Assembly (NCBI GenBank): GCA_010909165.1
Contig: VJWM01000289.1
Coordinates: forward strand, 1 to 64,000
Origin: Anthoceros angustus
Taxonomy: Eukaryota; Streptophyta; Anthocerotopsida; Anthocerotales; Anthocerotaceae
DNA length: 64,000 bases
Direction of reading: 5' to 3'
The position numbers were made by a program, and so were the translations under genes. The first letter of the stretch is position 1; each line of letters begins with the position of its first letter. Shown here piece after piece: positions 51,690 to 63,455 of the stretch. The notes below the pieces were generated by a model. It had not been told where the DNA came from and made no database searches. It saw only the letters and a program-made list of their open reading frames with translations.

Positions 51690-54600
51690 TCAAATGATCC
51701 TAAACGTGGGGAATGTCCGTGGAGGAAGGAGGCTCCATTGCGCTCCCTTTTTGTCTGTACAGACACAATGCGTGCTGATTTGATACACCCCACAAGGTAA
51801 CCTCCTGACATCTAGCATGCAGGACGCAAAGCCTCTGCCTGATTCATCTAGTGGGACGGAAACAAAGCACCTTGGCTCGCTGTCTTGCCCTCCATTGCCA
51901 GTCTTGTCCGCCAATCCCCTCTCCCTCATCACCAGTTCTTCAGTCAATGCCACATCGAACAGCTGGTCAACATGCTTGCCTTCATGCCAACCAACTCTCC
52001 ATCCTACGCAAGCATCTTCCTCTTGTGAAACTGTGGTCTTGGCAGGTTGGACAGTAAGTGCGCAACAGAGAGATTTTCCTCTAGTTTTGGGTAGAAAATG
52101 AACCACTAGGAAACCCAGACCCAAGGAAAGGAAAGATCCTTCCTTAATGGACATTTCACCGCTTCCAAGCTGTGCAACAAGCACCTCAAACCCAGTTCGT
52201 GGTCTGCAGTCGCAAACAGGGACGGTTAGTATGCTGTTTTTCCGGAGCCTTACTCGCACACGGACCTTGCAACAGACGCGCCTCATGAGAGGGCTTCACT
52301 CACCTTGTACTGAAGAAGCAGCTTGGAAGCAACCACGGTAAGGCTGCCCATTTATCTAGCAACTTCTTTAGGAAAGAAAGGCCTTGGAATTGAAGCCAGG
52401 GCAAACTATTGCTTTTGGAACGCATTTGGTATAAGATGACCACTTCTTGGACTGCCCACCTGCAAACACGCAGAAGTGGCTGTCCAGGGGATGCAGAACA
52501 GAAGATGGCCCTCAAGCCATCACTTGTGCCATGAATAGCTCCATACTCCAGGCACAGAAGAGTAAGATCTTCCCACTCATCTCCATATGCATGTTCAAGG
52601 CGTTGCAGCAAATCGTATACTGCAAGGCCTATGTCTACATGGGTGGATGTGACCTCGGGCTTTGCACCAGAGACCTTTGGGAAAAGCGCAAAGGTAATGC
52701 AAAATGCCAATAAGGAGCACTGTAGGCTGGCCTGAGAGAGAATCTGTAGACTTTCTAGATCCGTGCCCATGAAACTGAGACAAAGCAGATCAAACTCCTC
52801 CGATAATCTTTTGAACTCAGAAGCCAGCCAGTCAGCCTTTTCAGCAATGGCTTGCAGCCTAGAAGCCGTAACAGCTGAATCCAGCTTCTCCACTTCACTA
52901 AGGGATGCAGGGGGGCTTGGACCTTGCTTTATGAACATCATGTCTAGAGTCCCCAAGTCTACCAGTCCCACCAGTTCTGCAGTTCGTTGAAGCATGGATC
53001 GTCTGAGTGTTATGAACCACCGTTGAAATTCAAAAGATCGATCAAGACACACACCAGCACCCAGAATTTGAATTGCATTATGAAAGAGAGGTAAGGAAGC
53101 CACTGCTCGTTCTGCATATACAGTTCGACCACCATCTTCATTCCTCTGGTCATGACACCTAGGTCCTCGTACCTGCTCATTGGAATCCAGAAAAATTATC
53201 TTAGCAGGAGGACAATCTGTGATGCTCATCATCACATCAACCTCCATTGCCTGATGAGCATCGTTGCCCTTCTCTGCAGAACCCCCATGAAGGACATCCA
53301 CAGTGGCCACTGTCCTCCCCTGGCAAAGAATTGCCTCAGCCCTTGACACTTGTGCAAGCGCATCAAGCCATAGATGGGAGCCCTCTGACATAACTTTGTC
53401 TCTCAAGCAAATGAAAGTGGACTCTGCCAGTGGCCACTGACACGCATAGGCAGCTTGCTCTCCAACTTTGTAGAGAGCCCAATACTTGGATCTTAATCTC
53501 ATTGTCTCACCTGCTTTGAAAATGCTTATTCTAAGATGTTCGGTAGAGATATCTGTAGGGCTTGCCGGCTGCGGTTTGGAGTTCTGCTGCTGAAACTGTT
53601 GGGACTTCCCAACTGGCAGAATGTCGCAGTGGCTTTTTAGTCGATGGTTGATAGATGCTTTGACCGCCACAGGCAGCAGACACATGAGGAGATCACCTGA
53701 AGTTTCAGCATCAGCAAGATATGTCGCAAGGCTGCACAGCCGAGAGCAAATCAGGCCATAAGTCTGTTCTTCCACAGCATCAGTCACACAGGCTTGTAAA
53801 CATCGAAACAAGATTGATACTAATCGCAGAATGGATGGGGCTTCTCCAGTGGCGACCTCTCTTATCTCATCCTGTGAGCCCTCTGTTGAAATGGTTCTTC
53901 CATCTATTTTCATATCAGTCGAACCTCTTTCCAACTGCTTTTCCATACTTTGTGGCGAAGTTCTGGTTGCCAGGGACTCCAACACACCAGCCAAGTAGTC
54001 AACCATGGTAAATCCTACTTTAGGACAACCTCGAACTATGCGTGCCAGCAGACGACACAGAGTAGTACATCTTTCATGTCTTGAAGGTTCTCCTGATTGA
54101 TAAGATTTTCCATGAAAATCATGTTCATCCCCTGGCTGCTCCAACAGAAAAGTGGCTGCCACCTGGTCACAGAGTAGTAGCGTAACCCGTATTGGAAGAT
54201 CAAGCTGAATTGATCTTTGATCGGGGCTAGCTGAAGTTGCGTCAGCCTTCCTCTGGGTAAACGGAGAGTCAACTTTGGTTCCAGCTGGTAAGCTGCCCTT
54301 ACGCTCTGTTGTACTGCAAGCCAGTTCCACCAGCAGAGCCAAAGATGCTTGGACAACTGACCAGTCACAATGTAATGAAAACAGTTCAGACAGGCTTACT
54401 AACTCCTCTACACGGCTACTATGCGTTGCAGCAATGTAGGAGGGTACAAGCTGCATACAACAAAACAAGAGGTGATTATTGCAAGACTGAGGACTCGTCA
54501 ATACCCAGACAAACGCAATGGATATCAACAGTGCAGACATGCTGCAACATAAAGAACGCCCTAAGATAACACAATGCAGAGTTGATAGTAACAAAAAACG

Positions 54601-56118
54601 CAAGAGCAGAACTACAGTGTGGTGGTAAAAACTGGATACTTGGAAGGTGAAGTTGCTACCTTTCGCAAAAGCTGAAAGGTAGACACATGTAGAATAGATG
54701 GTGGGCCAGGCTCACACAAAACAGCAGATAGGAGATCAAAGTCTTCCCCTGTGAGTAAGCATGAGAGTTTTGCTTGTGAAGCCAGCTTGATAAGACAGTA
54801 CAGTGCCACTGCCCTGATATTGGCCCGCGGGTCGGAGCTGACATAAGAGAGAAGCAGTTTCACCTGCACTAATTTGAATGTCACGAATCTTGAGAAGAAG
54901 TTGAAAATCAAAAGTGCATGAACACCACAGTTTCCCGTCAGAAAAGAACCATGCAAGCCCAATACGTAAATAAGTCTTCACCTGTTGTTCCATGGTCTCT
55001 AATGCTTGGGTAGCAAGCTTTGTAAGAGCCAGCAAAACCGTCTTTACAAGGTCTTCAGCAGGAAGCCGTAGCATTAGGTTTCTGCCCGCCTGAACATGAA
55101 GGCAAACCAGTTCACTAGTTGAAATGCAAAGAATACGCACTTTTTCATGAGGTGGAGATCTGTGACCAACCTCATGGGTTTCAAGTGACAATTGAGGTGA
55201 CAGGCTCATTTTTGCAAAAATTCTGGCAGCTAGTCTTTTAAGTTCAGGGGGTGTCGCCATGGCATTCACCAAACCCACAATTTTCTCCAGCGCTTGTGCT
55301 GAAAACACCACTGACACTTCACAAAGGCAGCCAATTGCAAAAAATGCCCCTTCAACCTTCACAAGCATATACACAAGAGCTACAATATCAGATGTTAGTC
55401 AGTAATAGCATCAACAAGGCTTGCCAGTGAAACAGTCTACACATACAGGGTTGACCTGACACATGAAGGATATACCTCTTGGCGATGTGGGGATTGGACA
55501 GCATCCAAGACGAGACGATGCACATCCATGCTGTCACTGGCTAGATCAGCAAGACAACCAATTGCTCGTAAAGCAAGTGCCCTAGCTACTTGATCCCCAC
55601 TGTCCAGAACAGCCTTCAACCTGCGAACTGGCACTTCATAATTCGGGATCCTACCTTTTGTGAGCAAGCCTGCATGACCTTTAGCCCTTGATTGCTTACG
55701 GCCTCTGTACTCAAGAAGAAACACTTTCAGAATGCACAGTCTTGTAAAATTGCTTCCATGCTGGAAAGCATCCGCAAGACGCCTAACAATAGCGTTTGCC
55801 AAGACTTGATCCTGTCCGGGTTCCAACTTGAAGAGGCTCGCTGTGATTTCTGCAACAACAGGCTCTTGGCTAAGCTTCAGGAGCCGAGGACCCAGTCTCA
55901 GAGCTGCCTCAACTTGAGCTCCTGTAAGAAAAACAGCAAAAGGTTCAGGCCCTCCTTCACGTTCGTGAGCCCATGTGCACTCCAGAAGACTGAAGGTCAC
56001 CTGAACGAAGGCCACGATCGAGCTCCACATTCCAGTCCAGGACCTTTGCAGCAGCTATGTCCCCCCTCACCGCAGGTGCTGTGGCACCTCCATGGCCAGC
56101 CTGTCCTTGGCGCATCAT
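51690..56118 (-). CDS. INTS7: Integrator complex subunit 7 homologue (EMB1895 type)
   Basis: Six exons, 56001-56118, 55476-55921, 54982-55356, 54660-54863, 52304-54450 and 51690-52203, with GT-AG introns of 79-209 bp; the phases join exactly to 1,267 aa. The N-terminal helical-repeat part (LDWNVELDRGLRSGAQVEAA, LGPRLLKLSQEP, RLADAFQHGSNFTRLCILKV, ARALALRAIGCLADLASDS) matches INTS7/EMB1895. The C-terminal block FVSVPLDESGRGFASCMLDV, then GVYQISTHCVCTDKKGAQWS, is the other conserved part. Integrator is a nuclear complex that cleaves nascent snRNA and other Pol II transcripts. It is longer than human INTS7 because of insertions in exon 5. Single-copy and free of frame damage. Confidence 0.92.
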
Positions 56119-56372
56119 GGCTTTACGATTGGACAGCTAATCTGGAATACAAAGTGCCTGACTAACGCGAGCCTGCCACCGACCATGGAATGTCAGGGAA
56201 AATTCTCGTCAATCTAATAATGTTCAAACCATGAGCAGTTGCTGCATCTCCAGGAAGCAGAAATGATGCCAATCCGACAAACATCTTACAATAACCTAGT
56301 CTGCTGAAGGTGACGAAGATCTGCAAGTGTCTGCCGGTTTAAGTGATCCCTGCCGCAGCAACCCTGGGCCTG

Positions 56373-56560
56373 GACATGGGAGTCTGGGACAAGCTGCCTG
56401 CCGAGCTTCTGGAGAAGGTGCTCTTGCCGGGCCCGGCATGGCCCCAGCTGCGGTTCCGCCCGAGTTGCAAGAATTGCAAGCCTCTCGGAAATGAGGCCAC
56501 GCTTACCGCCGTGCAACCTTCAAAGCGCTCACTCTGGACTGGTAGTTTCTTCCCGCAAGA
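56373..56560 (+). pseudogene. Possible F-box protein remnant
   Basis: The plus strand reads MGVWDKLPAELLEKVL, then RFRPSCKNC, NEATLTAVQPSKRSLW and FFPQDVNHG. The start resembles an F-box (LPxELLExVL ... R.VCK.W), followed by the kind of sequence found after F-boxes in kelch-type proteins, but segments are missing and the piece is under 90 codons. It lies head-to-head with INTS7. This is a weak call from motif spacing; it may be a chance GC-rich open stretch. Confidence 0.35.
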
Positions 56561-56639
56561 TGTAAACCATGGCCTCCCTGAGGTCCCCCCTCCTGCAGAA
56601 CCGCAGGTAGCAGTAGTGGTTACCACATAGCTGTTTTCA

Positions 56640-59026
56640 GGCTCGTCGGTAGGCCATTCACACTAGGGAGCTGAGTCTTGATACATTCATGAACGATCTG
56701 ACAAGTAGGCTGATCAGGAAGTAGTCCTTACAGCATGCTGACAGTCATCTCCCTGCTCCTGAGCAGAGTGTGCTCTGCAGTGGGCGGAGCTGACGGAAAC
56801 CCCAAGTGCATGTGCAGAGTGAGTGCTTTCATTCCTGTGAGCGTTTGAAAATGAGTGACATTCTGGACCCGATTTTGCAGGGAGTCGTGTGTGCTGAGGA
56901 GTGGAACTCAAAGACAGGCGACCGTGCTCACCTTCCATTACCAACAGATTTTGAGAACGTCGCAGACCGTGTGTACAAATTTTGAGGGGCTTGTTGAGAA
57001 ACTGCCCAGCATGCAAGGGAGGTCATGCTTTGTCATTAATCCACTACAGCCGGCTATCGGACATGTATAAGTATTGCACACAACTTACGTATGCAACATA
57101 GGACTTTTACATTCATACGAGTAGGTCCGGCAATGGTTGGGTCACCAAATGTCACCATGTCTCAAAGCTTATAAGCTTGTAAGTTCACATTATTATAAGT
57201 TATATCATATAGAGTGGTATTTGTATTTAAGATCAATGTGGGTTGAGATATAGTCATTATTATTAAATAATTTAAAATAATATATCATTAATATATATAT
57301 TATAATTTTCTTTTAAGTAAAATTTTAAGTACAACTCATTAGAATTATATTGGTACTTATTTCTTGTGTTCACATATTGTGTTAAATTGAACTAAAAGAA
57401 CATCGCATTTTATAGTCTCCACCCAAGAAACTGAGCTGGCCTCATTTGGCACAGTTTGACCTCAATTTCATGGATTAATTTTGGACTTTCCTCTTTGGTT
57501 CTTTGTTTGATCTCGTTCCCTAATTAATTTTTTGAGTTCTTTGCCTTATTGTAGGTGGATAATAAAGTGAAAAAAAACTACATGAGTATGAGATAAAAAT
57601 CCATTCATGTTTAAAGGTTTGAGGGGAGTACATTGTTGCATGTTGTTTGAAGTAACTCCATTGGATGGGTTTGTACTGTAGTGATAAAAGTTATTCCTTG
57701 ATCAAACTTGATCGAATGGGTGGATCTTGAATGGATGAATGAATAATAGACACAATAATTAGAGTAACCAGGTTGACAAGAATATACAAATATAAGTATA
57801 TTCCAATGTGTACTTGAGATACTCGTTTGAGGAACAAAAAGGTTGTTGAACATATTTCATCCAAATTCAAATCCAATGTGGAATGTACAAAGAAAGCTGT
57901 GCAAACTGTGAACTTCCAAAAAGTTCATATACTTAGTTTGTTATTAAATATTGTATGTAAGTTAATCATTTCTATTGTATCATGTCAAACTATAATCATC
58001 AAGGTAAATATTATCCTTGGTCACAAATTTTTTTTCCTCCTGGGATGAGAAGAAAATACTATTTCATATTATAAATAATAAAAATTTTTAAATTTTTAAA
58101 TTTTTAAATTTTTAAATTTTTAATAAAAATTAAAAATTTTATTTAAGGAGGTGAAATTAACATGAATGTATGTTTCAAAAGGTCCCAATTATAATTTAAG
58201 AAAAAATCTCATTTCTATATTGTAAATTAAAGGGAGTAGGATGGGAGGTCCCATTTAGAGAGGAATCCCATTTATAGAGTTCCCAATTAGTGGGGGCCGA
58301 CTGTACTACAACAAAGTAATAGTTCACATCTGACGTACCTTAATGGATGGTTCCTTTGGCTAAGAGATCCGCGTGCTCGGGAGTTTTTGCAATACAAACC
58401 GGTCCACTCCAAATAGAGATCCGCCTGCTGCTGCCTTCATGCCGAAGCTTCCTGTATTGGATTCAGTCAACGTCGGACTCTCGATCAGAACGAGGAGCAG
58501 GAAAATGGGTGGAGGGTGCGGCCTGCTCTGGGGAGCCGTACCAACTTCAGTTCAGCATCTTTGCTGCTTCCTTGCTTGTTGCGGCCTGAAGTGTTGGGGG
58601 CGGCTGGTCCCATGTTAGCCAGCATTACTTGAATGTCGTTCAGCCTCGAAGACTTGTGCTGTGATTGATTGTACTGTGTAACACATTGACGTGGGTACAG
58701 TCATCCAGCACCCATAACCTGTTCCTACATATGTAGATCTGGTCCTTAGCTTGGAAATGACTGTTTCTGGAAGGGTTTCCTGAACAGGAAGAGGAAGGGT
58801 AGAGTGTAAGTAGCTTCCGAGCAGGGAATTGGTCAAGCTTGTGGTTTGGTTCTCGGCAGACATCAGCCGATCCGTTGCGTACCAGCTTGAATGAGGTACT
58901 CCTTGCTTCATTTCAGTGCTCACTGGGTTGGGAGCTTGGGTGACCCGGATGTGCTTCAGGAAAGCTGGTGGAGTGTGCTGAGTTTCTCTTTGTCATTTGC
59001 AGCTTTCTCCGCCTCATCGGACCACC
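56640..59026. other. AT-rich spacer and 5' region of the GIL1/IRKI-like gene
   Basis: No gene recognised. Long A/T runs between 57170 and 58220, including five units of AAATTTTT at about 58084-58123. The last part (from about 58340) is GC-richer and probably holds the promoter and leader of the gene at 59027; a TTTGTCATTTGCAG acceptor-like string ends at about 59002, so a leader intron is possible. Confidence 0.5.
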
Positions 59027-60796
59027 ATGAGCGGGCTTATGTCGTGGGGGCGCGGTAGAGAGACACCTCAGGAGCCAACGGAGCTGGAAGTGGAGCCGAG
59101 CAGGTTGTTCCAGGAGCTTCTGGCGTTGGTTGCGTCTTTAGAATGCCACTGCAAGGGCCTGAACGAGATTGTGGGCCAGGTGAAGGAGGACTCTAAGGCT
59201 TGGCAGAAGAAGCTGCAGCCGTTTGGGAGCTTGGATGATGAAAAGGCCCTGAGGGCAGGTGGGAGGCAAGATTGGGCCTCGAAACTGGGGATGCGGCCTA
59301 ACAGGTGGAAGTCGGGTGGATCAGGCGGGTCCAGAGATGCGCACGGGTTCAGCTCGCAGCTTGTCCTCAACGACCAGTCAGTGGAGAGGGAAGAAGAACG
59401 TTCAAGCCCTGATCAGCGTGTGGTGCTCGGTGAGCAGCATGGTGGATCGGTCAGGTCTGTGTCGGATCCGACCCGGCAAGTGCAGTATGACGAAGAGCAG
59501 TGGAGCCAGGGAAGGGCTGAGCTTGCGGAGAGGGTGGAGCATTCACTTTCCAGACCTCGCCCAAGGCAGTACCAGGACTTACTCGCTTTAGCCGGTCAGT
59601 TTGCCGACCGTTATCAGCAGATGGCTATCGCAATTGAAGAGAAGGGAGGGACATGTGAAAGACGGGTTCTGGCGATTTTCGCGCGCCACGAGAAACTGAG
59701 GAATTTCCTGGTGCAAATGAAGCTACTTCCGAAACGGAAGGCAGTCGATCCGGGTCGGCAAATTCTGGAGGAGCTTGAGGGCAAGCCAGTGGATTACGAT
59801 CTCTATGTCCAGATGGTGGGTGAGCTGCTGGCAAGCAACGCGCATCTGGAAAGTTGTCGTGAAGAAGATTTTCAACGCTTCCAAGCTGCTTTCAGGGAGG
59901 CACGGGTAGAGACAGAGAGGGTTCGAAGCGAGATGGCAGCCATTTTGCGAGGAAAGGATGAGCAGATTCAAAGCTTGAACCAGCATCTGAACATGTTTGA
60001 ACAGGAGAAAGCGAAATCCCAACAGAATGGGTCTTACTTGGACACGTCGGCGTCGCCTCCACTGCTTGATGACTGTGTCAAGAACGTGAGGGAGAGGCTG
60101 ATGAGGTTTTGCAGAGAGTATGACGCTGCGCATAAAGAAGCCGGGATAAGCTACCAGCTTCCGGAGGATGACACTGACAACATTGAGGTAGTACACAGCA
60201 TGCGTTTCGCGAGAAAAGTGCACAAAACCAAGTATACCGCTGCGTATGCCATCTCGACGGGTATGTTCCGCGCCTTCGAAGTGGATGGCTTTGACATAAA
60301 CCAAGGATATTTCTGCCCCACATTGGATTTGGAGGAGGCTAAAGCACTGTGCTTCAAGGAGTTTCAGGACCTCAAGAGCAGACTCACATTCGAGTACATA
60401 TCAGAGCTCTGGGAAAGGAAGGAAAGATCAAGCAGTGAAGCCCGCTTTGCACGGTTTCTTGACCAGAAGATAGCCACCATCACGCCGTTACAGCTTCAGC
60501 ATATTCTCCAGCAACCGGGTCACCCTTACGTCAGAAGCTTCTGTCTGTTTGCTACTTCGGTGTGGCTTTTGCAGAGGCTGGCCCTGTCCTTTGAGCCACA
60601 TGCAAGGATCTTCCGCGTAAGGAGTGGAGCAGATTTCGACTCAACATATATGGTGAACGTGGTGGATGATGACGACGAGGATGTGGAATCCGCATTCCTG
60701 CCCAAGGTGGGTTTTATGGTTGTTCCAGGGTTTCGAGTCGGCAAGATTATCATCAAAAGCCATGTGTATCAACAGCTCCGCACCGACGAGACATGA
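59027..60796 (+). CDS. GIL1/IRKI-like plant protein (DUF641-related)
   Basis: Single-exon protein of 589 aa. The ATG at 59027 sits in ACCACCATGAGC context. The N-terminal third is polar; the middle (ERRVLAIFARHEKLRNFLVQ to LNQHLNMFEQEK) looks coiled-coil. The C-terminal third has the conserved features of the GIL1/IRK-interacting-protein group: FCPTLDLEEAKALCFKEF, RFARFLDQKI, SFCLFATSVWLLQRLALSFE and a final VGFMVVPGFRVGKIIIKSHV. Known Arabidopsis members act in light/gravity growth responses or bind the receptor-like kinase IRK; the function in this plant is unknown. The family call rests on the C-terminal block. Convergent with the carrier gene at 61687. Confidence 0.7.
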   Translation: MSGLMSWGRGRETPQEPTELEVEPSRLFQELLALVASLECHCKGLNEIVGQVKEDSKAWQKKLQPFGSLDDEKALRAGGRQDWASKLGMRPNRWKSGGSGGSRDAHGFSSQLVLNDQSVEREEERSSPDQRVVLGEQHGGSVRSVSDPTRQVQYDEEQWSQGRAELAERVEHSLSRPRPRQYQDLLALAGQFADRYQQMAIAIEEKGGTCERRVLAIFARHEKLRNFLVQMKLLPKRKAVDPGRQILEELEGKPVDYDLYVQMVGELLASNAHLESCREEDFQRFQAAFREARVETERVRSEMAAILRGKDEQIQSLNQHLNMFEQEKAKSQQNGSYLDTSASPPLLDDCVKNVRERLMRFCREYDAAHKEAGISYQLPEDDTDNIEVVHSMRFARKVHKTKYTAAYAISTGMFRAFEVDGFDINQGYFCPTLDLEEAKALCFKEFQDLKSRLTFEYISELWERKERSSSEARFARFLDQKIATITPLQLQHILQQPGHPYVRSFCLFATSVWLLQRLALSFEPHARIFRVRSGADFDSTYMVNVVDDDDEDVESAFLPKVGFMVVPGFRVGKIIIKSHVYQQLRTDET

Positions 60797-61686
60797 CGAA
60801 TCCGACCATCTTAGTTCTAGTTTGTGTAAGACTGGTGCTGCTTCTGCTGCTCACTTGACCTTTTGACCGTATGTACGATCGATTTTTACGTTTGTACTCT
60901 ACATCGTTTTGGAGTGAATTGCCAGCGCTCTACATTCCCTACAACTACCGTCCACTCACTAATTGGGAACTATTGGGGGTAGCCTTAACACTTCATACAC
61001 ACACCGTGGTTGGAATACTTGACACACACACACACCACACACCGTGGTTGGAATGCTTCACGCACACAGACTTAAACACAGGAATGATGCTTAAACACAC
61101 ATGCCTGAATCATGGAGGTTATGATGGTGTTGCCTTCTACAATGCGGAAGGACAATTAACTGAAGCCGGTCCCAGGGCTACTGAAGACAAGCCCAACACA
61201 GACTTGATGCAATTAAGACTGCCAGTTTTTGGGAACAGAGCCATCTCAAGAAGAAAGGAAGTGTTTCAACCGCACTCTTAAGAGTTAGGAGACACACCTT
61301 ACCAGCCGATCGTACATTTGCAGTATTTGTATGGAAGGCCAATAGGCCCGTAATATTCTCCTTAATACAGAAAATTTCGACCCACAACAGTCCTCTGCTG
61401 CCGTTGCGCACATACTTCACCGACTTATCAACCTCATTCTTTTGCTTGGAACTATTTGCGTAAGACTCATACAGGTATGCGTCCTGTACCTCTCCTTGGG
61501 CTAAGGGGAGCCAGATCCCAGGAGTAATCTCGAGCATCCCAATAAGTGGGGTCCTAATTAGAGGGGGATGAGGGGCGAGAGAGGGGAGGCGCAGGAGGGT
61601 TGGACTGTACATATGTACATAAACTGTGTGAAGCAAGCACTCCAGTGAGTTTGTCAGGATTTTCATAGGGAATCAAAAGACCAATA
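60797..61686. other. Convergent 3' spacer with CA-rich repeats
   Basis: Between two convergent genes. ACACACCGTGGTTGGAAT occurs twice (about 61000 and 61038) with (CA)n tracts between 60990 and 61070. Short open stretches show no family I recognise. Confidence 0.6.
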
Positions 61687-62940
61687 TCAAGACCTCCAGT
61701 GCATAAGGTACTTAAGCTCGTCGTAGACTGCAAGGACGATGGCTGACCCCGTGCACCTGACCATCTTGGAGCCCAAGCCCCTGTAGAACGAGGCCAGCCC
61801 TTCCATCCTGTAGATCATCCTCCAGCAATCCAAGGTGCCGTTGAACACTCGCTGGTGCGGCTCCAAGCCCGCCTGCATCATCATGCGGTGCCTGACCGTG
61901 TCCAGAGGGTAGGAGATGAGGCCAGCCGCGGATGTGGTAGCCTGCGCCACCAACCATTTCTTCCAAAACGCCAGATTGACCTGCTCCTGGCTGGTGAGGT
62001 AATCCTTAGCCGTGTCGAATGCCCCGAAGTAGATGCTCCTGTGCACCATAATCCCGTGCAAGGAGGCGGGAAGGCCCCGGTAGACGCCTCGGATCCCCTC
62101 CATCCGGTACACGGTGGCCAGGAAGTGAGAAATTCCCTTGAACTGCCGCGCCTCTTTCGTGCCGAGGTCCGTCGCCAGCCTGGTGTGCGCGATGTCCAGC
62201 GGGTACACGAAGGGCAGCGCGCTGCACCCGGCTGCCGCTCCCGCCAGGAAATTTGCCGGAGCTGTGGCCAGGCTCCCTGGCCGGCCCTGCCCCTCCCGCC
62301 CCGGCATCAGCATGCTGCGATAAAGATCCTGCATAGCCGCATCAATCACATGTCAGATCAGAAGATCTACAAATCAGAAGAATCCGACACGCTTGCTTGT
62401 AGGACAGATCTATTTGCATCCACAAATACACAAGACAGAGCATCTGACATGCAAAAGCAAGCTGCGGACGCGGCGCAGTACCTTGAAGGCGAAATTGAGG
62501 CCCAGGGAGGGGTAATGGCGGATGACGCTGGTCCCGTTCCCGCGCCAGAGCGACAAAACTCCCTCGTCCCGCGCCACGCGCACGATGCAGTCCACCAGGC
62601 CCTTGTAACGTGGCTGCGAGCCGGCCCGGATGACCGGGTTCCCCTCCTGCGTCTGCAGCACCAGCTTTGCGCGCTCCAGGGCGCCACCAGCGTGTGCGCC
62701 AGCGCTCCGAGAGTCGCCCCGCCAGGGCGTCCTCCCGAACGCGGCCCGCCTCCTCTCCAGCGCTGCCACCGGCCGCATGCGCATCAGCAGCTCAGCCTCC
62801 TTTAAAGAGAAGGCGGAGGCGAGCCCGCTTCCTTCCGCTGCCTCCTCCTTCCCTTCTCCTCGCAGCTGCTGCTGCCGCCATCGCTGCCACCTCTGGAGCT
62901 GCCACTTCCGCTGCCGCTGCTGCTCCGGGCCCCAAGACAT
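61687..62940 (-). CDS. Adenine nucleotide carrier, PM-ANT1 type, with local frame damage
   Basis: Mitochondrial-carrier-family ATP/ADP transporter closest to Arabidopsis PM-ANT1 (At5g56450), reported at the plasma membrane. Two exons, 62482-62940 and 61687-62328, with a 153-bp GT-AG intron, the phase joining at ...LNFAFK|DLYRSML. Family blocks: ERAKLVLQTQEG, LWRGNGTSVIRHYPS, YPLDIAHTRLA, VYRGLPASLHG, SYPLDTVRHRMMM, FYRGLGSKMV. The ADP/ATP carrier signature RRRMMM reads RHRMMM. In exon 1, codons between about 62730 and 62670 make no sense in the main frame, but the other two frames supply DALAG and ATLGALAHTLVAP; three single-base losses (A-GG-AC, GCGGGG, GCGCCC) explain this and cancel in phase. 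The start at 62940 is uncertain because other in-frame ATGs exist (63141, 63006). Confidence 0.85.
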
Positions 62941-63239
62941 CCCTTCCAGCTCATTCTCTTTCACCTCCGCCCCGTCCCTCCTCCCCCTCATCCTTGCTTC
63001 GTCCTGCATCCTGCCCCTCCACCCATGCTCTGCCGCTACTCCTCCTCCTCCCTCCCAATTCCCCTTCCCCGCACACCCGAAGATCACCTGCACACCCCCG
63101 CACTGACTTCCTGCCCCGAAAAAGCGCCGAAAAAACAGCAAAACAACACAGAAAGCCTGGTCACCGCAAATTTCTTCACGCTCTATTTATTCTTCCCACT
63201 TCCCCGCTACAGCACCTAACCCATTAAACTTGGTACTGG

Positions 63240-63455
63240 GAGGGCGTTAATTCTTATAGATAGGGCATTCTGGCTATAGAACTTACCATGTAAGGGGAGC
63301 AGGTTATTATCCACAAGGACATAAATGCTAAAGGTATAATTCTTATGAGGGCGTTAATTCTTATAGACAGGGCATTCTTGCTATAGAACTTACCATGTAT
63401 GTAAGGGGAGCAGGTTATTATCCACAAGGAGATACACGCTAAAGGTGTAATTCTT
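63240..63455. repeat. 107-bp tandem repeat, two units
   Basis: GAGGGCGTTAATTCTTATAG, then GGGCATTC...CTATAGAACTTACCATGTA and GGGGAGCAGGTTATTATCCA CAAGGA, occur at 63240 and 63347 with few differences. The adjoining 63456-64000 stretch shows no gene I can support. Confidence 0.85.

Noticed and set aside
58997-59026. An earlier start for the GIL1/IRKI-like protein
   Set aside because: The extra ten codons begin with TTG and contain an acceptor-like site; the ATG at 59027 has good context.
61855-62805. 316-codon plus-strand open stretch over the carrier gene
   Set aside because: It is the antisense of a GC-rich carrier gene with clear family blocks on minus.
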